A stretch of 64,000 nt of DNA from assembly GCF_037042905.1 (NCBI RefSeq), contig NC_087247.1:80838920-80902919 (forward strand), given 5' to 3'. The DNA is from Lytechinus pictus (lineage: Eukaryota > Echinodermata > Echinoidea > Temnopleuroida > Toxopneustidae). The notes under the pieces were generated by a model. That model was not told the origin of the DNA and did not search any database. It worked only from the letters and a program-made list of their open reading frames with translations. Shown here in pieces: positions 12,801 to 25,180 of this stretch. Position numbers and translations under genes: made by a program. Each line of letters starts with the position of its first letter. The stretch's first letter is position 1.

Positions 12801-15800
12801 AAACTCTATAATTTTACAGAAACTTTGCACAACTTTGATTGGTCCATTGCTTTTTGTTCCCATTGACATTGTACACAAAGTGTTTCTCGGCTTTGCGTGT
12901 CTGAATGAAATTACTTGCAAAGTGCACATACTCACTCACGCAACATACTTGATATTTAACAAATCTAGTTTTGAATTTGGGTTGGTCCATTGAGTTGGGT
13001 CCATTTTTTTATTTTTGACAAACCAAAACTAAGAAAAAATGTGTCTCATTTAAACTAGGCAAATATCTTCCAATAAATACTTCAGCAAAGAAAAGGTGGC
13101 CCACAAAGGTTTACTACTAATTAAACATCATGGTGTGTTGCAACTTCAGAGCTAACAATCTTTTACTAATGATATATGAATGTTATTTCCATATGATTTG
13201 TAAAAAAAGATTATTTCTACTACAACAAATCCAGAAAAGATTTCAAGGTCAAACACAAATTGTTAAGGTAGGAGACCTTCCTCACATTGACACATAGACA
13301 TCTTATTTTACCAACACCGATGGACTTAACAATATGAGTTGAAATTATTCTCTAATGTATCTACTGACATCTGAATTAAAAGAAGCCAAGAATGACATTA
13401 TTTGAATTATCTTGGGATGTTTCACAAAAATATTAATTCTGACTAAAAAATCACACGTAAATTCTCAGGTATGTACAGGATATAACAATCAAGCTTACAT
13501 GATGCAGACTACTGTATATTCATCAATAAGATTATATGTAAAATATGAGGTGTGTGTTGGTACTTTTATTCAGGATTAAAGCAACCAACAAATGTAAATA
13601 ATCGGAATAGCCGAATAGTCATTTACTTCAGGTTACTAAAGTTCTGAACAATCATAAGTCCTGGACTCTAAACAGGTCTTGTGATTGTTAAACTGAAACA
13701 AATAACCTGTATCATGTGTGAATATTGAGAGAGAAAATGAAGCTTAATTCTGGTTGACCTGACTGATGAGACATGATGAGGCTGTTCCTCCTTGCAACCT
13801 TTGTGAAACACCCCAACGTATCCTCATTCTCTATTCAATAGTTGAATTAATAATTACATGGGGTACAAACACAAATCAAAGTCTTTATCCGCTTGCAATT
13901 GTATCAATCCTGAACAGTTTTCTATTTCACTTACCTCCATAGCAGAACCATTAGTTTGAGCTTCTTCTGCCTCAATCAGTTCATTCCTAAGCTTTCGTTC
14001 TTCTTGTTTCCTAGAGAAAGCTTTAAAAGCTTCAGTCTGTTGGTACTGCTGAAGCTCTTTAGCGTACCTCTCTTTATCTCTATCTGCTTCATCTAGGTAT
14101 CGCTACAATAAAACATCAAATTCAATTAGAATATTAAAGAAACATATATCTAGTAAATATTCTTTCTTGTAAGTATTTATGGGTAATTCCAATATATGTG
14201 ACCCTTCCTGAAATGATTTCTATCAAGTTCATAATTCATATGAAAAGGTGTAATGCTCTAAAATTATTGAGGCTTGCACAGTTCATAAAGGGTAAAAATT
14301 GATAAATTTGGGTGTCTGACATATCAAAAAGTATTTTATTTCATGGAATTGCCTATCTAATTTTGTTTCATCTGGATGTGTACTCTTCATATCTTATCTA
14401 CCTTCTTGTGTTGTAGAGGTGTTATGTCACTAGATCACATCACTCCCAAATCACTTGCAACCGTGTACTTGGGCATTGCAAATATGGTCTTGAAAGATAT
14501 GCAATATTTGAAAGTGAAAGTTACATGTTGCAAGCGCCGAAAAAAAAAAATGCACAGCAGGAAGGTCACAACATCCCCTCAACCTGTTTTAGAGTTAAAT
14601 TTAATAATTTAATGGAAAAAAATTAATGTGTCTTCTTATGTACCTAACCATTAACATGATGTAAATGGAGCCTGCTGGCTGGGGTAGAATGCATGTTATA
14701 GCACAATGACAGTCTCTAACAGATAGGTCTATGAAAATGTAATTAGATAATGAATGTTATACATGTAGCACAATGAGTCTCTAACAGATAGGTCTATGAA
14801 AATGTAATTAGAGAATGAATGTTATAGCACAATGACAGTCTCTAACAGATAGGTCTATGAAAATGTAATTAGAGAATGAATGTTATAGCACAATGAGTCT
14901 CTAACAGATAGGTCTGATTTTTTTGTTGCTAGTATTGGCATATCAGAGTGGTACTGAAATGAAAACCACAAGACTTGTCTATGTACAGAGATTGATCAAA
15001 TATTAGAATTGTGGTATTATATTACCTGTTTCTCTGCAGCAGACATCTTGGACCATTGTCCAGCCAAGAGTTTAGTGATTTCAGCAAAGCTCATAGTAGG
15101 GTTCTCAGCTCGTATCTTCTCTTGACCCTCCTTCAAGAATCTAACATACCCAGTATGAGGTGCTCTTGGAGCATTGTGATCTCTAAGAGGCTTCACTTTA
15201 CGCTTCTTGCCTTTAGGCCAGCCACCTTTTCCTTTAGCAGCTGCCTGGAGTGAAAAAAAGAGAATCTAAATCATCAATACTTATCTATTTTGGGGTGGAA
15301 TACTAATCACATTTCCTATAGAAATTAAATTGACAAAACAAAGACATTTCTTAACAATTTCTGCACTGATGTTTCTTTAAAGGAATTGTTAATTACCTCC
15401 CGAGATCACATTTGCAGTAATTAAAAAGAAAATAAAAATATGTTTGTAGCAGTCCTACACTTTTGAAACTCTTTGCTTGCTACTCTTAAGTTACATATAT
15501 ATCTTTTGAAAATAAAAATCCTTTTAAAAATATAGTCTTATTGATAGGATTCTCATTCTAGACTACTAACATTCAATGTTTTTTTTTAACTTATAATCAT
15601 GCATCCAATTAATATTATGATATGATGATTTGGTTTAGGGTAATAAAAGTACTTCATTAGGATTGCATTACAGACTTAAATACAATAATACTGAATTCTC
15701 ATTATGGTATTGACACAGTAAATACAACGATAACAAAGAAAATTAAATGTCTCACAACTGAAAATATAATATTGATATCTGAGACAAAAATAAACAGAAA

Positions 15801-18543
15801 TATAAGCAATAAATGAATCCAAAATACAACATTATGCACTCACCTCAGAATCTTTATTGATTTCGACTGCTTCTTGTGATGGCGTATCCTGCTGCAATAT
15901 CTCAACTTTTGAAGAAAACAACAAATCTTAGTTTAGTGAAATCATAAATTTCTAATCTATTAGATAGAGCCCAGTAATTTATCCTTGTTCTTATAACCTT
16001 ACATGTAATAGTAGGCATCTACTAAATTTATTCAATGTACCATTTTACTATAGTGCTGTTACATGTAGATTTCTCTAACTCATAATGAAATCAAGAAAAA
16101 TAGCACACAACTACAGAGCTCTTCAGTATAGTGCATGTCCCACTATATTCAATACAACATAATAAATACCAATATTTAGGTCATGTACACCAACTTTAAT
16201 GAACAAAAAAAAGGAAAAGACTGATCTATGTCTTCTTACCCTGAGATACATGTATATCTGTAATAACTTGCTTATGGCCTTTTATGAACAAAGAAAGACA
16301 AAAGATGACTTTACTATTTTAGATTTTCTTCTCACCTTGAGATATATCTGTAATTATTTGTGGGTTACTCAGAGATTGGTCCAGTGAAGCACTCACATCA
16401 GGTGTATTAGATTCATTAAAGCTGGAAGGAATAAAATATCATAATTTACATTAATTATACTCTAATGATGATAAAATACAGGGGGGGTTAATTCCAAGAG
16501 TTAAGTTATAACACCATTTACAAAAATTGTCATTGCTGTAGTTTTTTATGTCCCTTTTTAGTATAGGAGAACTTAATTACAAATTCTAAATATGATCATT
16601 ATAAAACAAATTTAAACAGAATCCTACAAATTACCACAGAAATTACACTTTGAAAAATTCACAGGAATTGAAAAAGATACAACGTGGAGATATACATTTG
16701 TGGGGTTTGGTCTCATCTATCTCTTAAAAGTTAAATTTTCAATGGAATATTATGCTTCAGTGAGCACTGTAGATTTTTTGAAAGCTCACAGAAATCGGTA
16801 TGCGCAAAAAATGCTCATTTTGACAGTGGAAAGGGGGAAAACAAACTGACCATACTGTACATTTATCATTTTGGGGGGTCATTTTGTCTGTGCCAGCTGG
16901 ATCCCAGGATATACATATAAAATGAAACAAATCAATGCAAACAAAAGTTTATTTCATACATCTCCAGAACAATTATGTTTTTTATTAAATTTTGTCATTT
17001 AATACTTATTTCTCCATATTTTCCAAGGCATGACAATTAATAAAATCTAAGAAAAATCAAGCCTACATGTAAGCCATTTCATGCAAATCACTTCTACATG
17101 TAAAGCACATATAATCATGGTGGTCTAGGTGTGTGTGGGAGGCGCATTGGCACTCGAGGAAGTGTTTTGGAAAGGAAACAAATTACAAAGGAAAAAGCTA
17201 TCTTTAAATCAATCTTCTTATCTAAAACCCATGTGCTCTTCAAGACTAAAGTCTACTTTTATTTTTACGCAATCACTTTTCACAAACTTTAAAAAAGTGA
17301 GTGGTGTTTACTCAAGCAGAAAGATTTATCATCAGTCATATTGTCATTGGCTTATTAAAGAGGCATATACTAATGTATAAATGTGGAAAAGGCTTCAGGA
17401 ATCAGGATACAAATGTATCATTTTTCAGGATTATTTCAGAGTGAAAACTTTTTTATATACAATGTATACTCACTGTATAAATTATCAAAACTGATCAAAC
17501 TATCATTTCAATAATTATCAAATATAACGTAAAGTTTTCTTTCATTTGAGAAGCCTTTTTCTGAGTGGTGATCTATGCTTGTGTCCATATGTGCTTATCT
17601 GTCTTATACTTCAAGGTAATTTATTTCATGTCAATAGTCTTGCAATAACTATGTCAGAACATATTATGATCATATGAATGATAATGAATATTGATTTAAA
17701 TGACTTTCTCTCCAAATCAATGTTCATTGCAACTACTTGAGTTTAGCCACAATATCATATCCAGACCTACATGTACATGTAACTAAAGTTTAGTACCATC
17801 TATGCGAAGGTCAGACACTTTTCTTCTCAATAAAGGAAACCACATGCTGAGTTAAACCACCCTGCATGTGGTGAATCTACAGTAGATACCGGTATATATG
17901 CAGCATACAACACACATTTAAACAATTCTTGAAAATCATTTTTGTAACTAAATATACTCAGTTCCATACAGTTGTGTGGGTTGGGGTTTTTTTTTCATTA
18001 TAACTTGGGGGGATTAATTATTTTCTTTATTCACCAGAGCACTCCAAACCTTTAATTTTGAGTATTTTTTTAGTGTGCCCTCTACCGGTGGAAAGTAAAC
18101 TTGGACTGAATTTTCGCTAAATAATCTCTATTTTTGATTTAGAAAACAAAAAAACTTTATAGCAAAGTTATATGATGAATAGCTGTATTGGAAACTGACA
18201 GTGTGAAACAAAAATCAAGCATTTGTCCCAAAGAACAAGAGAAAATAAGCCAAACATTGCCAACCTCATTTCTCCACACACAGAGTCCTTTAATAGTTTA
18301 GAACAGAGGACAAGGTTATATCATAACCTTGAACTTTGGAGGAAACCATGTGTAATAATTTTGATTACATTTTGATAAAAAGGCAACATTCAAGATACAA
18401 AAAGCTGTTTACCTGCCCTCTACTGACAGTTGTGAGTCATCTTTAGAAACATCTTCTTCAAATCCAGTAATATTAAAGAGGCCTCCAGTCCCTGATGATG
18501 CTGACATCAGAGATTGAGAAGTTGACCCCTCAGTTAGATCCAT
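9677..18543 (-). CDS. HMG20A: HMG20A/HMG20B-type HMG-box chromatin protein, 8 coding exons
   Basis: Joined minus-strand exons 18543-18413, 16421-16336, 15905-15844, 15244-15026, 14102-13935, 12426-12348, 10522-10307 and 9816-9677 give 1101 nt (366 residues plus stop). All introns are GT-AG and all phases match. Layout: acidic, Ser-rich N-terminus (1-93); basic stretch with [11 protein letters not shown] box about 108-183 ([29 protein letters not shown]); [12 protein letters not shown] motif; leucine-rich coiled coil about 249-315; tail [10 protein letters not shown]. This order and the length (vertebrate HMG20A is about 347 residues) fit HMG20A/HMG20B. Those proteins are nuclear and join or antagonise LSD1-CoREST complexes in neuronal gene control; that role is carried over by homology. 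The start is the ATG at 18543, the first in frame after a 5'-UTR acceptor. Vertebrates have two paralogues and this could be the single ancestral copy. Confidence 0.93.
10307..10522 (-). CDS. HMG20A: HMG20A coding exon 7: coiled coil
   Basis: 216 nt. It encodes [20 protein letters not shown] and a heptad-rich helix that includes [13 protein letters not shown] and [14 protein letters not shown], then GVPLP. In HMG20 proteins this coiled coil mediates dimerisation and CoREST-complex contacts (family knowledge). The acceptor lies at 10524-10523 and the donor at 10306-10305. Confidence 0.94.
10820..11560. mobile_element. TTAA-flanked element in HMG20A intron
   Basis: TTAA at 10820-10823 and 11557-11560 flanks inverted ends AGGGGAAGCTCACTTT and the complement of AATGAACTTCCCCA. 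It is non-coding and hosts a second foldback element at 11126-11406. Confidence 0.6.
11126..11406. mobile_element. Nested foldback MITE
   Basis: Ends AAAGGGGTACTCTAGATTGA (left) and the complement of TCAGCCTAGAGTATCCCTTT (right) are inverted repeats. Both lie inside the TTAA element at 10820-11560. There is no ORF. Confidence 0.6.
12348..12426 (-). CDS. HMG20A: HMG20A coding exon 6: [11 protein letters not shown] motif
   Basis: 79 nt with acceptor TGTAACAG and donor AAAG|GTAAATG. It encodes [20 protein letters not shown] followed by FLNYNK, a signature shared with vertebrate HMG20A just before the coiled coil. It ends with one base (G), so the next codon is Ala. Confidence 0.92.
13935..14102 (-). 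CDS. HMG20A: HMG20A coding exon 5: end of HMG box and linker helix
   Basis: 168 nt, phase 0 at both ends. It begins [20 protein letters not shown], completing HMG helix 3, and continues into a charged helix [18 protein letters not shown]. Donor ATGGAG|GTAAGTG. Confidence 0.93.
14692..14914. repeat. Intronic tandem repeat, about 60-bp unit
   Basis: Three and a half copies of 'GTTATAGCACAATGACAGTC' followed by 'TCTAACAGATAGGTCTATGA' and 'AAATGTAATTAGA'. Alternate copies lack 'ACA' before GTCTC. It lies in the HMG20A intron between coding exons 4 and 5. Confidence 0.9.
15026..15244 (-). CDS. HMG20A: HMG20A coding exon 4: basic stretch and most of the HMG box
   Basis: 219 nt, phase 0 at both ends. 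It encodes [20 protein letters not shown] followed by the HMG-box core ([20 protein letters not shown], then [20 protein letters not shown]). The Pro, aromatic and Trp positions of the L-shaped three-helix fold are present. KGKKRKVK is a likely nuclear localisation signal. Confidence 0.95.
15844..15905 (-). CDS. HMG20A: HMG20A coding exon 3
   Basis: 62 nt with acceptor CTTCAAAAG and donor GAG|GTGAGTGC. It encodes [20 protein letters not shown] plus a final E and ends in phase 0 just ahead of the basic segment before the HMG box. Confidence 0.82.
16336..16421 (-). CDS. HMG20A: HMG20A coding exon 2
   Basis: Acceptor TTCCTTCCAG, donor CAAG|GTGAGAAG, 86 nt. It encodes [10 protein letters not shown]...ITDISQ, a low-complexity acidic linker, and leaves one base (G) for the next exon. 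Confidence 0.82.
18413..18543 (-). CDS. HMG20A: HMG20A coding exon 1
   Basis: ATG at 18543-18541 opens a Ser/Thr-rich acidic N-terminus ([10 protein letters not shown]...). The exon ends in GGCAG|GTAAAC after two bases of a codon (AG), completed by C from exon 2 to give Ser. The same exon extends upstream as 5' UTR to an acceptor at 18581. Confidence 0.85.
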
Positions 18544-18580
18544 AATTTCTTGATGAGTTTTCTACAAATCTTCTCTTTCA
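18544..18580 (-). other. HMG20A: 5'-UTR part of the HMG20A start exon
   Basis: A good acceptor (TTTTTTGCAG, AG at 18582-18581) lies 37 nt upstream of the start codon, so at least one upstream leader exon is expected. Candidate leader donors on this strand are at 19310 and 22063. Confidence 0.6.
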
Positions 18581-19806
18581 CTGCAAAAAAGGGGGAAAGG
18601 AAATGGGAGAGAAAACAATTATTTTGCCTTAGTTTGGTTTTAAAAAATTTACCAACATCATTTGGAGGTGAAAATTGCACAGGCAATAGACACTACGAAC
18701 AAAAAGTAAAAAAAAAAAAGAAGTGTTTGAATCTTAACACTACAGAATACAGGGGCCTACTACTAGTTTCCTGTGACTGGGAAATCAAAATGTAACATTC
18801 AACCTGAAAAAAGGTGAATTTTTGTCAGTAAAAGAAATTCACTAGATCTAACGTTAGCAGTTTAGAATCCTAGGCCTACCGGGTGTAGCCATGCTAGATT
18901 AATTTAACATTCATTTGCCTGGTCATGACGTTGGTCTGCCAGAGTTAATGGTGGCTGAGCATAACAGGACAAATTTAACATAGATTACATTACATTGTAT
19001 TGAATGCAGTAAAAAAAAATTAGATTCTACCAAAGAAAAATAGAAAAAGTAGACTCCAGTCTAGACGGCTGGCAGCTGTTTGTTTCGAGGAGTTTTTAAA
19101 CTTTTTTTTTTTAATTTCTCCTCGTACACAGACAGCCATTAGGGGGTTAAAAATGCAAAATCCCCCCGATGGGGCTCATTGATTTTTGTCTTTATTTCAT
19201 AAAAATATATAAAAAGAACTGGACCAAAACAAAGAGTATTATTCCATTTTGGCCTGAAATGCTCCAAAACGGGGAAAAATAAGCTTATAAAGAAAAAAAA
19301 GTGACTTACTTCCGCTGTCACGCGACTCCCACTTCGCTGGTTTATCCAAACTTAATACATAAACATATGGCCATTAAGTCCCTGCACACTGCACAGATTG
19401 AGTTAAAACTTTGTTCTCTGTAATTGGTGAGTGGAGCCAACAGAGTTCAGCGGAACAACCAATATAACAGAGACCGAAGCTTTCGGTCTAACTCCAGTCT
19501 AACTTACATGTAAGTTGAGATTGTCCTTGTTTATTGGGAGTTTTTTTTTCACTTACCCCTGCGGGACATAGACGGCAATTAAGGGATACAGCATACTAAA
19601 AATAGATTCAGTGGACAGTGACCTCAATAAATTCCCCCAAGTTCACCGTCTATTTAATTCATGACTTGACGTCTTCCAGTAATCTTGTTATGAAGCCTGA
19701 TATGTTTACATTGACGAGCACACTTGATTGGCGCCGGCACTCATGACAGGTGAATGAACTTTCCTAGATTTCTTGTGTCCCTGGGCTGTAATTGGATTTT
19801 CTGACC
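18581..19806. other. HMG20A upstream region, no further gene
   Basis: AT-rich sequence with the candidate leader exon at 19310. The 60-codon ORF at 19139-19321 (minus) is low-complexity and crosses that splice donor, so it is not called. Confidence 0.4.
19310..19345 (-). other. Candidate HMG20A leader exon end
   Basis: The minus strand reads GTCGCGTGACAGCGGAA|GTAAGTCAC: a near-perfect donor whose GCGGAAGT also matches an ETS-type site. CpG-containing sequence and CCAAT boxes lie upstream (19.35-19.5 kb). It is the nearest plausible transcription start region for HMG20A, about 0.7 kb before the start exon. This is inference only. Confidence 0.35.
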
Positions 19807-21031
19807 AGTGCACAGTGGGCCAGAAGGAGTTGAAAGTGCGCTAAAATTACATTCCGTGTTATACTTTTACTTTAACATTTTGATTAGGGGTAATTTGGGG
19901 CGTAGAATCGACTGAACATAATTTAAAGCTGATATGACACCTTCTTGATACTAAATTTTGATTGGCTACTTAAAACCTATCTGTGAAAAGACAAATTACG
20001 CTAAGCAATGTGTAGTATATAAACTTTGTGTTATGTGTTAGTGGAAGGTTTACCTGAGTGAATGTTGGTTTATGCTTCTCACATGACTAAAAAGTGTGTA
20101 TGAGATCCTGAAAATAATGTTATGGCATCGACATGATCATAAAATAAAAAAATACTTTAAAATCTGAACATATTAACCGTGCTTTATCAAGCTGTGTAGA
20201 CTTGGGTCGAAACGCAGAGTATTATAACACAACGAATGTATCACTATAAGGGGGGTTTTGGGCTGAAATGATTCTACAAGCAATTTTATATCTGGAAGAG
20301 GGGTGGGTAGCCCTTATGTGTTATCAACCTTCATTTTGTTTTACATCATGCCCGGAATTCATGTCATTTTCATGGAATTGAAGGGGAATCAACCTTACCG
20401 TGCAAAAATGAACAGCAATGTACACCCCATATGGTGCGCTGCGATGACTGCTATAAAAATGACCGTTTTGGGGGTGATTTGTCAAGTAAAATCGGCTCTA
20501 ACATAAAAACAGGCAGCTAAATTTGGTATCTTAAAGCTTAGCTATCAGTGAAAATGTTGATAGATTTTAGACAGAAATCCACAGAAATCTAAACGTTTCT
20601 AATTTAAATGCAAAAACCATGGATTATCAGCATATTTCGAGGAACAATTATCCTATAAACCACCTGAATGGTGTCTTTTATCTACTTTGAACCCTTTCAC
20701 AAAAAAAAATGATATATCAGGATTATGTGGGAGCCATTTCAGATTCCTACATGATCATGTACATGTAGGAATGAAAAACCTCCTGTGAAATGGCCGTTTT
20801 TCAACTAGGTTGTCATATACGCGGCATTTCGCAAAATGTCACATTTTACGATTTGAGGTAGGAAATTAACAACCTCTATGCACATTCCGGAGTGAAATAT
20901 TTTGCTGAAGTATTCTTTAGAGTGTTGTCTTTCAGCTGGGCTTTACAAAAATTAAAAATCTGAAATTGCCCAAAATGACTTTTGGCGCACTTTTGTTTCG
21001 CCACGGCGGCCCACTGTCACTGTGCAGCGCC
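19807..21031. mobile_element. Non-autonomous TIR element (CACAGTGGGCC family)
   Basis: The left end GCACAGTGGGCCAGAAGG...AAAGTGCGCTAAAA is mirrored by a right end whose complement reads GCACAGTGACAGTGGGCC...AAAAGTGCGCCAAAA. The same paired blocks (GTGGGCCAG and AAAGTGCGCCAA) occur inside both ends of the element at 55391-57548, so the two are related. No transposase was found. Confidence 0.6.
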
Positions 21032-21845
21032 TCTAGTCGAAGTCCAACTTTGTTAACTTTTTCTACATAATAGATCTAGGGTCTATCACATCACATCAGG
21101 TACAGAAATGAGGGACTTCTCCTGTAACGTTAGGTTTTCTCTCTTACTCTTAGTTAGATCTACTCAAGTCAAGACAAGTTCTTTACAAATTACAATTACC
21201 GGTACAGTTATAATTACACCAACAGTTACGACACGTTACCGTATGGGCACTAGTATTCAACCCGGCATAATTCAAAGATTTTGACATATTCCCCAAAATA
21301 TTTAGAAATAGGGAATTTATCTTAATTTTATACCTTTGTTATTTCCAGGGTAATCTGTTGTCGATATTTTCTTTGTCAATCTGTCGACTGTATGCGCGGA
21401 GGATCGAATTATGCGGCGATGGCCTTTTGCACTGAATGGTACTAGTATTCAACCTAGTGAGGATTGATAGCAAATCTCAAAAGGGTTTAGATTGCTAAAT
21501 TAGATCTAGATCTATGTAAGTCTCTGGCTTTAATTAATTCCCTGTTTGGTCTCATCTCAAATGGTCTAGTCCATAGTCGGATGGGACAAGGGCAGATTGA
21601 GAGACAGGGCCATCTTTCATCGCTAGGTTGAATACTAGTGCCGACGGGTTGAATACTAGTACCAAAATCCGTCGCCGTATAATTTGATCGCCCGCGCACA
21701 CAGTCAACTGGTTGAAGAAAAAAATAACGGAAAAAGAATAACCAGCATTTGCTCTTGGAAATAAGACGGGTCTGAAATTCAGGTAAATTCTATATTTATA
21801 TATATTTGAGGAAACTCTCCAAACGGGTTGATTGCCCTTATTTAA
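21032..21845. other. Non-coding, with short repeated phrases
   Basis: 'ACTAGTATTCAACC' occurs at about 21248 and 21440, and its complement 'GGTTGAATACTAGT' at about 21625 and 21645. This suggests a small decayed inverted or tandem element. No gene was recognised. Confidence 0.4.
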
Positions 21846-22263
21846 GTCACTCCTAGTACCAATGAGGTCCAAACATTACATGTATGGACCTCATAGGCGA
21901 CATCAGTAGTATTTTGTGTTAGAAATCTTTGAGAACAGGATATTTCTATATTTATATCACAAGTAGAAGCTATAATTCGTTTCTTTTATTGAAATTTAAA
22001 TTTTAGTGTGTAAATGCATTGTTAGCAACAACAAAAAATGAAAGAAATTAAGGGAAACTTACATTTTGACGACCTTTTCTTGATTTTCTTGGCAGTTGCT
22101 CTTCACTTCTGACTCGCGATTGGAGCTGATATGCAGATCACGTGATACGCGTTCTCGTCAGGTGATCGGTTGGTTATTCTTTTCGCCAGACGTTGATAGT
22201 TATATATTTCATAACGCTAGCATTCATCGTAAATTTGGGTGAAAGAGATTGAAGTTAAACAGC
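21846..22263. repeat. Inverted duplication, left arm, outer half
   Basis: It is the reverse complement of about 26104-26530: shared landmarks are TAGTACCAATGAGGTCC, ACCTCATAGGCGACATCAGT, the CACGTG block, GTGATCGGTTGGTTATTCTT and TTGAAGTTAAACAGCGC. Identity is high but interrupted by small indels, so the duplication is not recent. It ends sharply at AAACAGCGC where the 2.9-kb insertion begins. Confidence 0.85.
22063..22170 (-). promoter_or_regulatory. Promoter-like block with splice donor, left copy
   Basis: On the minus strand a CACGTG E-box (22144-22139) in CpG-bearing sequence is followed 75 nt on by CAAAAT|GTAAGT, a strong donor. The same arrangement (E-box, purine-rich stretch, AAAAT|GTAAGT) is kept in the mirrored copy at 26223-26303. 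A leader exon is likely, for HMG20A or another transcript; which one is unknown. Confidence 0.4.
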
Positions 22264-25168
22264 GCAAGCTTTAATTTTTTTTTAAATAACGTTTAATTGA
22301 TTGCACAAGTTTCGCCTTGGACATGTAGGATCATTTGGTCCAATATTGGCGTAACGCATAACTACGGGGGGGGGGGGGGGGTGTCCCTACCACTACCGTC
22401 CACAAGCCAGCAATTATCTTTTTTTCTCTCTTTTTTTAAACCAAAATACTCCCCCCAGAAAAAAAGGAACCAGGGTTAAAGAGAAAGAGAATAATGATGG
22501 AATAAAAAATAATTTATTTTTTCAGCTTTTACTGTTTTGTTCGACTTATAATCAAATATTAAATGGGGCTTAGAACAGCCTTTTTAAAAGTCAATTAATA
22601 AAAAATATTCCTCCTCGGGATTCGAGCTTTCATGAAATATCAATCTTTTTCATAACTACGAAAATATTTTAAATGTCCAAATTTTGTATTGGTATATAAA
22701 GCTTTAGCTCATGCGTTGCGCCCCGTCTTATTTTAATGTTGTGATACAATTTTATGTTTCTAATGAATTCCTAAAAGCACAAAATTCTCAGATCCTTTCG
22801 CAATCGAATGATTCGATTAAGCTAATGAATGATTATTATGTTTCATGAATTGTTTAAAAGGTGTCTCTCTATCAGTTTTGAATATTTAAAAAAAAATGCT
22901 AGCTCGTGCTTTTTGCTCGCAACATTTTGATTAGTAAGAAGTTCTTGTAAATGCGAGTTTGATAGATAAATAACCAGAGAGGGGGGGGGGGTCCCTCAGC
23001 GTCTTGACCTAGCTTATTCCCAATTTTTTTATTATGCTCGTGTTGTGAGTGTTTCAAAGTCTTTTCTTATTTTTTTACCCTTTTTTATTGTCTCGGAGCT
23101 TCCCTCTATTTCTTTTAACTATGATGTAGCCCTTTTTACTTGTTTCAATTCTTTTATGTTCTCATTTCATTAAAAAAATAATTATTAAACTGACGTAGAA
23201 GACTTTATTACGAAATTTTGATATTGTTTTTTCTTGTTTGTTTGGCTTTCTTTTTTTCTTCTCATCCTTCTGTTTCTTCTTACTTTTTTCCATTTCCTTA
23301 TTTTCTCTGTTATTTCAATTCATGAGGCATCCGCCAACTTATATACAACATCAAACACATTTAGAGGCGGATATCCAGTGAGGGGGCGTGGTGGTGTGCC
23401 CCTCTAAAAAAGAACTGGAAGGGGAAAAAATAAGAAAAAAAGAAAGACGATGATGGCAAAGATTATGATGATGAAAATTATCTTGGTAAAGATGATGGTG
23501 GTGGTGATGGTGGCGGTGATGATGATGATGGTGGTAGTGGTGATGAAGATGAGAATGAAGTTGGTGATGATGATGATGACTAGATGTAATTTGTCTTTGA
23601 AAAAATTAAGTAGTGCAAAGGTGAATTCATTTAAAGTTTATTATGAAAATAGCAGAAAAAAATAATTTGAAAAATTGGTATGCGTTCGAGGAAAATCCAT
23701 CCCCCACCCCAAAAAAAAAATTAAAGGTGAGATTTTTAAAAAAAATTATTTGTGACGGCGTAGGCCTATGCGAGCAGCTTTAGGATAATTATGGTAAAAA
23801 AAGTAAATGAAATGTCAAGAAATACATGATAATGACTTTTATTGTACATTCAGTATTTCAATAGATAACTTCATACCCCTACTCGTTCCACAAAAAAAAA
23901 AGTGGGTCATTACGGACCATTAAAAATGGGAAATTTTGGCATTTTATATTACATAGAATATAGAGCAACTGCTTGTTTATGGCGTCACAAATCAAGCATT
24001 CGAAATTCTATTAACTCCAATTTAAAAAAAAATAATAACACCTTCACCGATATTTTGAAATTATTTTTCTTATTATTACAATATTTTTATCAAGGTGAAA
24101 TTCCCCTTTAATTTACAAAACAGTATCAGCATGATCAGTGTGAAGCGGTAAAGCATTCACCTGATAAGTATAGACCTATCTATAATTCATGCGGCGCGCA
24201 GCGCGTGCGGCAATGTTTAATAATATATTGCTGTGAATAGAATGAATGTCATTAAAAACATAATCTCACAGATCAAATAATGCCAGCTCGACGCTCGAGC
24301 TGAAAAAATATATTTTGTGCCCTGATAATTTTTAACCCTAACCTAACCCAATTTCTAAGTATTTTTTTATCATAAACGGGATAACTATAGACAATTGATT
24401 GAAAACTTATTCTTTTGTGAAAATGAATATGAAGGACAACTTTTAAGAACACAGCCCGGAACACAGTTTTAGAGCGTTAGAGCGCGATTTATACGGATTT
24501 ATACCTACAACCGCTAAATCCTCATGAAGCAGTTGGAACATTTAGTCCTGATTCAATCAGCTTAATAATTTTTGCAACAAGCGCCAGTCCAACAAACAGA
24601 CAAACATTTGCCCAAACGGACAACATCTCAACCTCTGCTCATTTCTTTTTGCACGGGCACATAAAATCTCGACCTACCCATCACTTTTCTCACTATTTTC
24701 TCCTCCCTTTTATTTTCCATTAATTTATCTTTCGTTCACTTTATTTCTGTCCTCTTTTCCCTTTTATTTTTTTCTCGTCTCACCGCTTTTCCTCATCCCC
24801 CAGCCCCCGACGCCCGTGCAGATTCGCAAACAATATCAAGAGTAGTGTTAGGCAAGGGCGGAAATCTCTCCCCAAAGGTAGGGGGACTAGGGGCTGGAAA
24901 ATTTGACAAGCAAAAAAAAAAAAGGTTTATCACCCCAATTAAAAGAAGGTCATCTTGACCAAAAGAAATTTGACAAGCAAACAAGCCCCCCCCCCCAAAA
25001 AAAAGGGCACCCCAAAAGTAAGATCGTCTCTTCCAAAATACATGTTTTATTTCGATTTTGAATTAAAAGACCAAAAATAGTAGAGGGGCATTTCATAATG
25101 TGCCCCCGACTATTTTGGGTGAGGGGGACATGTCCCCCTGGGATTTGCGCCCATGTGGGTGGGGGTGA
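22264..25168. mobile_element. 2.9-kb insertion splitting the left arm of the inverted duplication
   Basis: The right arm runs without a break through ...GATTCCGACCTGGCGCTGTTT. In the left arm the matching sequence is cut: AAACAGCGC ends at about 22263 and GCGCC...TTTCGGAATC resumes at about 25169, with GCGC on both sides as a possible duplication. The insert is a mosaic: G-runs (22366, 22980), a GATGATG microsatellite, decayed copies of the mirror GC motif (about 24200, 24285) and the 'GACAAGCAAAAAA' sequence seen in the 39-kb hAT element. No TIR or transposase was found. Confidence 0.65.
23449..23582. repeat. GATGATG-type microsatellite
   Basis: A purine/T trinucleotide tract (GATGATGGTGGTGATG...) of about 130 bp. 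It yields a Met/Val-rich ORF with no meaning as protein. Confidence 0.85.
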
Positions 25169-25180
25169 TGCGCCTCTCTT

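Noticed and set aside
23450..23665. Met/Val-rich 71-codon ORF
   Set aside because: Product of the GATGATG microsatellite.
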